39,573 bases of DNA. Origin: an uncultured Clostridia bacterium. Its GTDB lineage: Bacteria; Bacillota; Clostridia; Christensenellales; CAG-138. Positions 31,429 through 39,573 of this stretch are shown in pieces (the first letter of the stretch is position 1; each line of letters opens with the position of its first letter). The position numbers and the translations under genes are program-made. The stretch spans positions 1 to 39,573 of the forward strand of contig CAMVGD010000008.1 in the NCBI GenBank assembly GCA_947166925.1, written 5' to 3'. The notes under the pieces were generated by a model that was not told the DNA's origin, ran no database searches, and saw only the letters and a program-made list of their open reading frames with translations.

Positions 31429-32703
31429 TCACGCAAGCCCCGGCTTAACGGGAATGCCCTTTTTGCGGCAGTCGGCAAAGTAGAGCTCCTCGGTCGCGAG
31501 CGCCATCTTGGTGACGGCAAAGTCGCAGTCGTGCGGATAGATGTACCAGGTGTCCTCGAGCGTATTGAGGTCTACGCAGTCGCCGAATTTGCCGAGGTAT
31601 TCGTACTCGATGTGGCACGAATACAGCGACGGCACGCTCTTTTCCATCGAGAACGGATCGCCGTCCGGATCCGTGCCGGAAACGTGAAAGCCGTTCATGT
31701 CATGGCGCATCACGCCCTCGCCGAGCAGGATGAACTTCTTTGCGTTCGGCAGCGACCGCACCGTGACCGGCATATCTCCGGTATCGTACGTGCCCGCTTC
31801 GACCTCCCCGCGGACGTTCTCGCGCTCCCATTCGTACCAGTCCGGGATGTGGGAAAACTCGGTCCTGCCGGTCTCGGCAGAAAGCGTTCCGTCCTCGTTG
31901 TAGAACCAGCGCTTGCCGCAGGCCTTGCAGAAAAGATGCGTCCCCTCGCTCGCCATTTGAAACTCCGTCCGGCACGCGGGGCACTGATAGAGGACCTTAT
32001 GAAGCCCCTCCGCGCGCTTTTCGTACGTCACGCGGATCCCCTTCTCCTTTTGCCAGGCGTAATCGTCGTACTGAAACGCCTGCACGAGCGTTTCGTTGAT
32101 CTCGTCCGGCGTCGCGGTTTTCAGCTGTTCCGCCGTAAAGAGCAGCGTCATCTCCGCTTCGGTGGGCTTGACGCCGCGCTCATGCAGGTTCCAGAACGGG
32201 GAATTGATGTGGTGTCCGTGGCAGATGAACGTGACGACCGGCACGCCCAAAAGCTTACAGAGCTTGCCGAGCGACGCGGGCAGCACCGCGGTCGTGCCGC
32301 ACAAGGAATAGCGCGCCTCGGGATAGATCACATTGATGTCGCCGTTACTCACCACACGCCGGAGCTGCCGGACGAGCGTGACGTCGTTGGTGAACTTGCG
32401 CTTGCAGATGCAGCCGACCTTCCGGAGAAGCCACTCGCGCCCGATGAACCCGTCGATCGCCACGACGTAGTTTGCGCGCGCGGGGTAGATCGCCTTCGTC
32501 GCGACCTTGAAGTCCAGAAACGCGTTGTGGTTGCAAAGCAGCAGATACGGCGGCTTCAGACCCTCCACGCCGATCTTTCGGATGATCGCGCCGTGCTTTT
32601 TCACGTCCGGCGCGCTCAAAAGGTACGTGATGGGACGCAGGTACCACGCCGTGCGGTACGGCGGTTTCTTCATGTCGAAGCGCTCAAATTTGCTCTGATC
32701 CAT
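31429..32703 (-). CDS. PlsC-like acyltransferase with C-terminal zinc ribbon
   Basis: A 424-residue protein. The first 210 residues are a lysophospholipid acyltransferase domain: motif NHNAFLD (58-64; H59 and D64 form the HX4D pair) and YPEARYS (127-133, equivalent to the PEG motif). Such enzymes add an acyl chain to lysophosphatidic acid or similar lipids at the membrane. Residues 235-270 form a zinc ribbon (CPAC 241-244 and CKAC 259-262), followed by a beta-rich C-terminal domain (about 275-424) of unknown role. ATG 32703 has a GGGGGAAGG ribosome site. It is 13 bases after the methyltransferase gene in the addBA operon. The extra domains are unusual for PlsC, so the substrate may differ. 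Confidence 0.85.
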   Translation of the reverse strand: MDQSKFERFDMKKPPYRTAWYLRPITYLLSAPDVKKHGAIIRKIGVEGLKPPYLLLCNHNAFLDFKVATKAIYPARANYVVAIDGFIGREWLLRKVGCICKRKFTNDVTLVRQLRRVVSNGDINVIYPEARYSLCGTTAVLPASLGKLCKLLGVPVVTFICHGHHINSPFWNLHERGVKPTEAEMTLLFTAEQLKTATPDEINETLVQAFQYDDYAWQKEKGIRVTYEKRAEGLHKVLYQCPACRTEFQMASEGTHLFCKACGKRWFYNEDGTLSAETGRTEFSHIPDWYEWERENVRGEVEAGTYDTGDMPVTVRSLPNAKKFILLGEGVMRHDMNGFHVSGTDPDGDPFSMEKSVPSLYSCHIEYEYLGKFGDCVDLNTLEDTWYIYPHDCDFAVTKMALATEELYFADCRKKGIPVKPGLA

Positions 32704-32716
32704 CGGTCCTTCCCCC

Positions 32717-33991
32717 TTATTTCAAAAGTCTTAATCCCTTCGGATAGTGATTCTTCAGCATGCCGTCGGAGGCTTTGTAGATCCCCAGCGCGTGCCCCTC
32801 GTACGTCGCCGCGCCGTAGCCTCTTTCGGCTTCTTTCATCAGCGTTTCGCCCCGAATATAGCGCATCGCCTCGTCGAAGGAGAGCGCGCAGGTGCGGAAA
32901 AAAGGCGTTTCGCGTCCCGCCATCGCAAGCGCGTGCGCGGGCTCGAAGCGGCTGCCCCTGACCTCGCCCAAGAGAAGCCCCGCCCGCACGAGCTTCACGC
33001 CGTCGAACGGGAACGGCATCGCGGGCAGCAGCAGCACCCGCCCGTCCTTCAGAAGCCGGATCTGCCCTTCGGGGAGCCGCACTTCGCCGGAGAACGCCCC
33101 GAGCGCCGGGACGCGGTCGCTTTTGCCGGTCGAAAACACGGACGGAACGCGCGTGCCGTCTCTCAACAGCACGGCGCAGAACTGCCCCTCGCCCGCGCTC
33201 GTATGCGGGTAGAAGCGCTGCGAACGCGCAAGCGCAAAGTCCGTGTGCCGGTCGAGAAACCATTGCACCGTTTCCTCGTTCTCCTGCGGGGAGAACGAGC
33301 AGGTCGAATAGACGAGCGTACCGCCCGGCTTCACCGCCCCCGCGGCGTCGTCGAGGATCGCGCGCTGCCGCACCGCGCAGGTCTCCACGTGCTCAACGGA
33401 CCAGTCGCGCACCGCCTGTTCGTCCTTGCGGAACATTGCCTCGCCCGCGCATGGCGCGTCGACGAGCACGGCGTCGCAGCGGTCTTTGAGCCGCTCGCAG
33501 AGCGGCGCCGGGGCGGCGTTCGTGACGATCGCGTTGCTTACGCCCATGCGCTCGAGATTGCCGCAAAGCACCTCCGCGCGCGACGGCACGATCTCGTTAG
33601 AAAACAGCACGCCGCCGTGCATCTTCGCCGCAAGCTGCGCGCTCTTGCCGCCGGGCGCGGCGCACAGATCGAGCACGACCGGCGCGTCCGGCAGGTCCGG
33701 CATGGCAGCCGGCGCCTGCGCCGTCGCCTCCTGCATGTAGAACAGTCCCGCGGCATGCAGCGGCGCCGCGTTCGGGTTGAAATCCGGGGGCAGCGCGGCG
33801 CCGTCCGGATTTTCGTCCAGAGCGGGCAGCGGCAGACCCAGAAGTCCGGAAAGCTCCTCCCGGTCCGTTTTGATCGTATTGATGCGCAGCGCCTTTTTCG
33901 GCGGCTCCTGCAGGGCGCTGTAAAACGCGGGATACGCCGCCCCGAGCTGCGCCTGCATGCGCTCTAAAAACGCGTCCGGATACGTTCTCAT
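32717..33991 (-). CDS. RsmF-like rRNA m5C methyltransferase (NOL1/NOP2/Sun family)
   Basis: A 424-residue SAM-dependent RNA methyltransferase. The N-terminal motif (ALRINTIKTD, 34-43) is followed by the SAM site LDLCAAPGGKSAQLA (107-121), the motif DAPC (178-181, C181) and the catalytic TCSF (230-233, C231). After about 290 residues comes an RsmF-like C-terminal region with a PUA-like fold (SRFEPAHALAMAG). It methylates cytosine C5 in 16S rRNA. Start ATG 33991 overlaps the addA stop by four bases and has GGAGGT six bases upstream; the longer open frame is an Arg-rich shadow of addA. Confidence 0.92.
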   Translation of the reverse strand: MRTYPDAFLERMQAQLGAAYPAFYSALQEPPKKALRINTIKTDREELSGLLGLPLPALDENPDGAALPPDFNPNAAPLHAAGLFYMQEATAQAPAAMPDLPDAPVVLDLCAAPGGKSAQLAAKMHGGVLFSNEIVPSRAEVLCGNLERMGVSNAIVTNAAPAPLCERLKDRCDAVLVDAPCAGEAMFRKDEQAVRDWSVEHVETCAVRQRAILDDAAGAVKPGGTLVYSTCSFSPQENEETVQWFLDRHTDFALARSQRFYPHTSAGEGQFCAVLLRDGTRVPSVFSTGKSDRVPALGAFSGEVRLPEGQIRLLKDGRVLLLPAMPFPFDGVKLVRAGLLLGEVRGSRFEPAHALAMAGRETPFFRTCALSFDEAMRYIRGETLMKEAERGYGAATYEGHALGIYKASDGMLKNHYPKGLRLLK

Positions 33992-36900
33992 ACCGTGACC
34001 TCCGCGTCCGCGCCGAGCAGCACGATATGCCGCTCCTTTACCGGAAGCCCGGAAAGCTTCGCAAGCGCCTCCGCGTACAGCGCGACCTGCCGCGCGTGCT
34101 TCTCTGCGTACGTCTTCGGATCGCCGGTCACGCGGTCGGTCTTGTAATCGAGCAGCACCCACGCGCCGTCCTCAACGAAGCATGCGTCGATCACGCCCTG
34201 CAGCAGGACCGGCTCGTCGGAATCGGTATCCCCGAGAAGCGTCCTTGCGGGCATCGGGCAGAGGAAGCTCCACTCGCGCTCGACGCGCTTCGACCGCGCC
34301 ATGCGCAAAAACAGCGGACTTATGGCAAAGCGCCGGATCGCCTCCGCGTGGAAATCCGTGACGCCGGGAAGCGCCGCAAGATACGCCGCGCGCTTCGCTT
34401 CGTCCGCAAGCGGCATGCATTCGAGCGCGCGATGGACCGCGCTGCCCTCCGAAAGCACGTCGTAGCCGGTCTCGAACGCGGGCGCAAGGAACTCAGGCGC
34501 GTCGTCCTTCGAAAGCCCCGTGACCGAGGTCTTGTCCGGCAGCGTAAAGAGCGTCGGATGCGGATAGGTCCACGAAAACCGTTCCGCAAGGTCCCGCATC
34601 TCCCGGTCGCCCGGGCTCGGGATCTTTGACGCCGCCGCGCGCGATGCGGTGTGCAGAAACTCGCTCTTTTGATGCACGACCGGCGTGATGTGTCCGTTCA
34701 GCGCGGGCAGCAGCAGCTTCAGCGCGGAATTGGACTTGCGGATGCTGAGCAGCGTCGGCCGCTGCAGCGATTCGGTCAGCGTGTCGGCGTTCGACGCCGA
34801 GCCGAGCAGATACAGCTCCTGTTTGGCGCGCGTCATGCCCACGTACAGCACGCGCAGCTCCTCCGCCCACGATGCGTCGGAGACCGCGCGCACGGTGTTG
34901 CCGTGCGTCAGCGTTTCGTGCCTGACGCCGAATTCGTCGAAATACCGGAGCCCCGTGCCGAGCGCCGCGTGCGGCAGCAGCGCCTTCATTTCGTCCCTGC
35001 GGTTGAACGCGCCGCCGAGCCCCGCGTAGAACACGAACGGGAACTCGAGCCCCTTGGAGGCATGGACCGTCATGATGCGCACGACGTCCGCCGTGACCGT
35101 CGCCGCCGCGCCGAGCTTTTCCGTGGCGCGGACGTTCTCCATGAAGCGCATGAAGCCGTGCACGCCGCTCATGCCCGCGGCGTCGCAGTCCGCCGCGGCG
35201 CGGACCAGCGCGGAAAGGTTCGCAAGCCGCTGCTCGCCGCCCGCAAGTACGCCCACCATTTCGCGATAGCGCGTCTCGTCGAGGATGCGCTCGATGAGCT
35301 CGGCAAGCGGGATGCGGCGCGACAGCGCCTCGTACCGTTCGAGCGCGCCGAAGAACGCGTCGACCTTCGGTTCGCTCTCCCTTGCGGACAGCAGACAGTC
35401 GAGCAGCGGGCAGTTTCTTTTGCGGATGCGAAGCGCGGAAAGCGCCTCGTCGGTAAAGCCGAACAGCGGCGAACGCAGCACCGCCAGAAGCGGGATGTCC
35501 TGCCGGCGGTTGTCGAGCACGGAAAGCAGGCTCAGCATGAGCTTGACCTCGATCGAATCGAAGTACCCGCCCGACGCCTGCGCATAGCAGGAAACGCCCG
35601 CCTCTGCCAGCGTCTGCGCCCAGACGCGCGCGTGCTTTTTGCTGCGCAGCAGCACCGCGAAATCGCCGAAGCGGCATTCGCGCACCGTTTTGCCGTCCGT
35701 GACCGGACGCTGCATGCGCTCCAGGATCACGTTCGCGGCGAACCTTGCCTCCGCTTCGGCGTCCTCAAGCGTTTCCTCCTCGTCCGGGTCGTTCTCCCTT
35801 CCGAACAGATGCAGCTCCGCCCTGCCGTCCGGCACGGCGGGGTTGCCCTGGATGAGCCTTGCCGCCGCGTCGTATTCGATCTCCGCGACGGGCTTTTTCA
35901 TGATCGTTCCGAACACGGCGTTGACCGCGTCGACGACCGCCTTGCCGGAGCGGAAATTGTGTCCGAGGTCGATGCGCGTGCCCCTCTGCCCGTGAAAATC
36001 GCGGCATTTTTCCAGGAACAGCTCCGGCTCCGCCATGCGGAAGCGGTAGATCGACTGCTTGACGTCGCCCACGAAGAACAGCCCGTCCTTCCTTGCGATG
36101 CGGTTCAGGATCGTTTCCTGCACGCGGTTGCTGTCCTGGTATTCGTCGACGATGATCGTGAGGAAGCGCTCGCGGTACTCCGCGGCGATCTCGTCGTCCT
36201 TTAAGATCTCGATTGCCATATGCTCGAGATCGGTAAAATCAATCGCGTTCTTCGCCCGCTTCGCCGCGGAGAACGCCGCAAAATACGCGCGCATCAGCGC
36301 ATAGAACGAGCGCAGGATCGGCGCCGCCTGCCGCTCCTGTTCGAGCAGCACATCGTACGGCACGGCGCTGCGTTCCGCCTGCGCCTTCACGACGTCACGG
36401 AACAGCCCCTTCGCCTTCTGCACGCCCGCCTTCTCCTCCTCCGGCGTCCCGTTCGGGAAGCGCAGCGAATCCTTGCAGTCGAGAATGCCCGAGAGCGCCG
36501 CCGCGTAGTCCTCGCGCGTTTCGCGCGTCAGCGCGCCGCGGGCGTGGCTTAAAAGCGTCGAAAGGATCGACAGGATCTTGCCGTAAGCCGGCGAGACGCG
36601 GTCGGTCTCGGACTGCAGCGCGTCGATCGCGCGCAGAAGCTCCGCCTTGTCGCTTTTGAGCGCGTACGCAAGCTGCGGCTTCAGCGCGTCCGGATCGTCC
36701 AGCGCCGCCTCCTGCGCGTCGATCCAGCCCGCGGGGTCCGGCTGCGCCGCCAGAAAGTCCTCGAAGCCCTCCATCGCCTCCTGAAGCGCGGGTTCGTTTC
36801 CGAACGCGACGATCAGCATGCGGTACGCCTCCGCGTTGTCCGCGGCGAGCGCGTCGAGCGCGGCGTTCCGCGTTTCCGCGCGCAAAACGGCGGTCTCGGT

Positions 36901-37275
36901 CTCGTCGAGCGTTTTGCACGACGGCGTGAGCCCGACGCGGAAGAAATGCCGGAACACGATCCGCGCGCAGAACGCGTCGATCGTGGAAATGCTGGCGTTG
37001 GCGACCGCCGCCGCCTGTTCGCGGTAATATGCCGCCTGCGCGCCGGAGGTCTTTCGCGCAGCCTCCGCGAGCCGCTTCGAGATGCGGGATTTCATCTCGC
37101 CCGCCGCCGCGCGCGTAAAGGTCAGCACGAGCATGCGGTCGACCGGCATGCCCTCCGAAACGAGCCGGAACACACGCTCGGTGAGCACGGTCGTCTTGCC
37201 CGCGCCTGCCGCCGCCGATACGATGAGATTGCCGCTTTTTTCGATCGCGTCGATCTGTGCGCCGGTAAAGCTCAT
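33988..37275 (-). CDS. addA: AddA, helicase-nuclease subunit
   Basis: A 1095-residue superfamily 1A helicase with a C-terminal nuclease. Walker A AAAGAGKT (21-28), Walker B region IIVDEYQDSN, FVGDVKQSIYRFR and the later RIMTVHASKGLEFPFVF are visible. The RecB-like nuclease domain at the C-terminus shows LLQGVIDACF and LLDYKTDRV. Together with AddB it resects double-strand breaks and loads RecA. It is slightly shorter than the Bacillus protein (about 1230). ATG 37275 overlaps the addB stop by four bases and has GGGAGG eight bases upstream. Confidence 0.97.
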   Translation of the reverse strand: MSFTGAQIDAIEKSGNLIVSAAAGAGKTTVLTERVFRLVSEGMPVDRMLVLTFTRAAAGEMKSRISKRLAEAARKTSGAQAAYYREQAAAVANASISTIDAFCARIVFRHFFRVGLTPSCKTLDETETAVLRAETRNAALDALAADNAEAYRMLIVAFGNEPALQEAMEGFEDFLAAQPDPAGWIDAQEAALDDPDALKPQLAYALKSDKAELLRAIDALQSETDRVSPAYGKILSILSTLLSHARGALTRETREDYAAALSGILDCKDSLRFPNGTPEEEKAGVQKAKGLFRDVVKAQAERSAVPYDVLLEQERQAAPILRSFYALMRAYFAAFSAAKRAKNAIDFTDLEHMAIEILKDDEIAAEYRERFLTIIVDEYQDSNRVQETILNRIARKDGLFFVGDVKQSIYRFRMAEPELFLEKCRDFHGQRGTRIDLGHNFRSGKAVVDAVNAVFGTIMKKPVAEIEYDAAARLIQGNPAVPDGRAELHLFGRENDPDEEETLEDAEAEARFAANVILERMQRPVTDGKTVRECRFGDFAVLLRSKKHARVWAQTLAEAGVSCYAQASGGYFDSIEVKLMLSLLSVLDNRRQDIPLLAVLRSPLFGFTDEALSALRIRKRNCPLLDCLLSARESEPKVDAFFGALERYEALSRRIPLAELIERILDETRYREMVGVLAGGEQRLANLSALVRAAADCDAAGMSGVHGFMRFMENVRATEKLGAAATVTADVVRIMTVHASKGLEFPFVFYAGLGGAFNRRDEMKALLPHAALGTGLRYFDEFGVRHETLTHGNTVRAVSDASWAEELRVLYVGMTRAKQELYLLGSASNADTLTESLQRPTLLSIRKSNSALKLLLPALNGHITPVVHQKSEFLHTASRAAASKIPSPGDREMRDLAERFSWTYPHPTLFTLPDKTSVTGLSKDDAPEFLAPAFETGYDVLSEGSAVHRALECMPLADEAKRAAYLAALPGVTDFHAEAIRRFAISPLFLRMARSKRVEREWSFLCPMPARTLLGDTDSDEPVLLQGVIDACFVEDGAWVLLDYKTDRVTGDPKTYAEKHARQVALYAEALAKLSGLPVKERHIVLLGADAEVTV

Positions 37276-39573
37276 GCGTCGTCGCCTCCCTTCGGAAGAA
37301 GATCGTCCAGTTTCAGCTTCTGCACAAAGCGCGTTCTGCACCTGAGCTGCCGGTCGAAGCGGCACACCGCGCCGTACGGGCACCATGTGCACGCGGATTC
37401 GGTCGGGTATACGTTCGCCTCGCCGGACAGGATGCGCTCCGCGTTGACGGTCGCGGTCCGGATCGCCTGATCCTTGAGCGATTCGAGCTGCGCGCGCGAA
37501 ACAAGATCGCCCGAATAGCCGTCCTTTTTGACCGCGAGCTTTCTGATCAGCCCGGATTTTTTGTCGAACACCGCGTCGCCGGCCCGGATCGCTTCCTCGT
37601 CGTCCGCCGTCACGCCGGACAGCGGGTTCATCGGCGTCTCGTCCTTCGATTCGGGCGGGTCTGCGGACAGCGGCATATAGTACATGCCGACGGCCTCGCC
37701 GCCGAGCGCCTTTGCCGCCTCAAGATACAGCGGGAGCTGGATCGTCTCGCCGCTACTGAACTTCGACGGATCGAAGGTATGGCTTCTGCCCGTCTTATAA
37801 TCCACGATGCGGAACATCGTTCCGTCGGGCGTCTTGTCGATGCGGTCGATCTTGCCGCCGATCGGGATGCGCGTGCCGTCCGAAAGGACGAGCGTAACGG
37901 GCGGGAGACCGCCGTTTTTGCCGAATTCCGCCTCGGTCGCGGCGATCGTGAAGCCGCCCTCCCGGATCTGGCGCAGCACGGAATACACGCACCAGCGGAT
38001 CATGCGGATGCGGACGACGAGCGCTTCCCTCTGCCGCGCGTTGCGCTCGAAGATCCCGTCATTGTGCTCCTTCTGAAGCGGCGGCAGGATGCGGTCCAGG
38101 ATCGCGTCCGCCTCCTCGTTCGTCATGGTCCGAAGGTCCCTGCCCTCGCCCTGCGCGGTCCTGACGAACAGGTCCAGCGCGTCGTGCAGAAACGTGCCCA
38201 CGTTGTCCGCGCGCTCCGCCGCCTCCTTGCGCTCCTCCGCGCCGAGCCCGTATTTCAGGTACTGCGCGAACGGACACCGCGCAAACTGCTCGAGCCGGCT
38301 CGCGCTCATCGCCGGCGCGTCGCCGTACAGCTTTCTTGCCAGCGTCTTTCCGAGCTGCGTCTCCGCCTTCGTGCCCGCGCGTCCCGAAAGAAGCGCCTCC
38401 GTCGCCCCGGCGTACTCCGGATCGTTCGCGTAATACGCGTGCAGCGCCGGAAGTCCGGGCAGGATCACGCCCTCGGCATTGTACGTGCGCAAAAGCTCCG
38501 AAAGCCGTTCAAAGCCGACCTCCGCGTTCGCGGGCAGCATGCCCGTCCGCCGCACGATCACCTGCTTTTCGGGATACGGGAACAGCGTTTCGACCGTTTG
38601 AAGGATCGGAGAAGGCACCAGCTCGCCCGACGCGCCCGCGCATGCATAGGAGAAAAAGATGCGGTCCGTCGCCTTGCTGAGCAGCGTATAGAGCTGCAGG
38701 CGGTCCGCCTCCGAAAGCAGCGCCGTGTCGCCCCAGACGGTGAGCCCGCAGGTTTCCATGCGGCCGAGCTCCGCGTCGTTTAAAAGCGCGTCGTCGCTGC
38801 GCGTCGGCGGGAACACGCCCTCGGCGCAGCCGAGCAGAAAGAGGACCCTGCTGCGGTTCAATCGCGTGCGCACGAGATCGCCCAGCACGACCTGATCCCT
38901 GCTCCCCGGCAGCACGCCGATCGAGTAGCTCGAAAGTCCCTCCTCCAAAAGCGCGACAAACTCCTTCTGTCCCATCGGCACGTCGCCCATGATCGCGTCG
39001 ATCTGACTGAACAGCGTCATCAGCGTGTTCCACATCTGCGCATAGGTCTGCGCGTCCTGCGATTCGCCTGCGGCGAGCATCGCGTCCGCCTCCGCCTCAA
39101 GCTGTTCCCTGAGCCCCGCGGTCCCGAGATAGGCGTAGACGCCGCGGACCTTGCCGCCCGCCGTCTTTTCGGCAAGCGCCTCTTTGAGCGCAAGCAGCTT
39201 CGGCACGATCGCCGCCCTTGCCGCCTCCGCCTCCGCCGGCACCTCGCCGATCGTGAACGGATTCAGAAGCGCGCTGCCGTACAGTCCGTAGCGGATGAGA
39301 TAGTTTTCGAGGATCTCGGTATCGAACACTGACACGCCCGCATAGCCGCTTTTCAGCACATGCAGAAGGTCGTTCACGTTCAGCGAACCGACCGCGGCGC
39401 GAACCGAGGACAGTACAAAATCGGTCGCCGCATGCCCGAGGATCGGCCGCGACGCGTCGAAAAACAGCGGGATCCTGCGAAGCCTGCACGCGCGGCGCAG
39501 CAGCGGCGCGTACGTTTCGAGCGAGGACGCGACGATGGCGATGTCGGAATAGTGCAGCGTTTCGTCTTCCCGG
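37272..39573 (-). CDS. addB: AddB, helicase-nuclease subunit (5' end outside window)
   Basis: About 766 C-terminal residues are visible; the frame stays open to the window edge, beyond the GTG at 39377 that looks like a start but is internal. The C-terminal nuclease shows IGGKIDRID and IVDYKTG. The cysteine for the iron-sulfur staple is seen in RFARCPFAQYLKYGL, and the other three in ACTWCPYGAVC near the end. AddB pairs with AddA for break resection. It is the first visible gene of the addB-addA-methyltransferase-acyltransferase-ASCH operon; its promoter is outside the window. Confidence 0.96.
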   Translation of the reverse strand, partial: REDETLHYSDIAIVASSLETYAPLLRRACRLRRIPLFFDASRPILGHAATDFVLSSVRAAVGSLNVNDLLHVLKSGYAGVSVFDTEILENYLIRYGLYGSALLNPFTIGEVPAEAEAARAAIVPKLLALKEALAEKTAGGKVRGVYAYLGTAGLREQLEAEADAMLAAGESQDAQTYAQMWNTLMTLFSQIDAIMGDVPMGQKEFVALLEEGLSSYSIGVLPGSRDQVVLGDLVRTRLNRSRVLFLLGCAEGVFPPTRSDDALLNDAELGRMETCGLTVWGDTALLSEADRLQLYTLLSKATDRIFFSYACAGASGELVPSPILQTVETLFPYPEKQVIVRRTGMLPANAEVGFERLSELLRTYNAEGVILPGLPALHAYYANDPEYAGATEALLSGRAGTKAETQLGKTLARKLYGDAPAMSASRLEQFARCPFAQYLKYGLGAEERKEAAERADNVGTFLHDALDLFVRTAQGEGRDLRTMTNEEADAILDRILPPLQKEHNDGIFERNARQREALVVRIRMIRWCVYSVLRQIREGGFTIAATEAEFGKNGGLPPVTLVLSDGTRIPIGGKIDRIDKTPDGTMFRIVDYKTGRSHTFDPSKFSSGETIQLPLYLEAAKALGGEAVGMYYMPLSADPPESKDETPMNPLSGVTADDEEAIRAGDAVFDKKSGLIRKLAVKKDGYSGDLVSRAQLESLKDQAIRTATVNAERILSGEANVYPTESACTWCPYGAVCRFDRQLRCRTRFVQKLKLDDLLPKGGDDA

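Noticed and set aside
34651..36204. Long plus-strand open frame opposite addA
   Set aside because: Shadow of addA on the other strand; composition is not protein-like.
38960..39377. GTG 39377 as the start of AddB
   Set aside because: The same frame continues with AddB-like sequence to the window edge, so the start lies outside.

Overview
The window is 39.6 kb of a GC-rich (about 60-65% in housekeeping parts, by counting sample lines), gene-dense chromosome. AddAB instead of RecBCD, consensus sigma-A promoters, strong GGAGG ribosome sites, a type II pantothenate kinase domain, an ECF-type transporter S component and a Bce-like two-component/ABC module all point to a Bacillota organism of the class Clostridia, probably an anaerobic gut-type species. 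No ribosomal marker gene is present, so this placement is an inference. No CRISPR array, phage module, transposase or rRNA was seen.

Layout. 1-2102 (-): aconitase-superfamily hydratase (YbhJ type), 3' end outside the window. 2395-5562 (+): citC, citXG fusion and a LysR regulator, diverging from the hydratase; a perfect LysR-type box lies between the two opposed promoters. 5591-7176: a small unknown protein (-) and a secreted phosphodiester-glycosidase lipoprotein (+). 7275-10229 (-): pepT, two YcxB-like membrane paralogues and msrA in one operon. 10536-12530 (-): zinc-ribbon polytopic membrane protein. 12716-16749 (+): a five-gene cassette of unknown role (small protein, beta-propeller, small protein, unknown protein, Cys-based phosphatase). 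16819-18120 (-): membrane-anchored TIR-domain protein, convergent with that cassette. 18431-23585 (-): response regulator, intramembrane-sensing kinase, ABC ATPase and FtsX permease, with an inverted-repeat control site between the kinase and the ABC genes. 23714-28115: a lower-GC glycan patch (radical SAM protein, GT2, GT32) between tRNA-Leu(GAG) and tRNA-Thr(GGT). 28223-29611 (-): fusion of an ECF-type vitamin S component to type II pantothenate kinase. 29767-30762 (+): cell-surface protein with a degenerate LCP-like region. 30771-31045: MITE-like element. 31061-39573 (-): addB, addA, an rRNA m5C methyltransferase, a PlsC-like acyltransferase with a zinc ribbon, and an ASCH-domain protein, all tightly coupled.

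How the parts work together. The first block handles citrate/tricarboxylate metabolism: CitC acetylates the citrate lyase prosthetic group and CitXG makes and attaches it, although the lyase subunits themselves are not in the window. The regulator-kinase-ABC block looks like a cell-envelope or antimicrobial-peptide stress response. The glycan patch probably modifies a surface polymer. The AddAB block is DNA repair and recombination.

Most unusual items: the transporter-kinase fusion (28223-29611), the uncharacterised cassette facing a TIR protein (12716-18120), and a beta-propeller gene whose natural start codon appears to have changed from ATG to ATA (13099).
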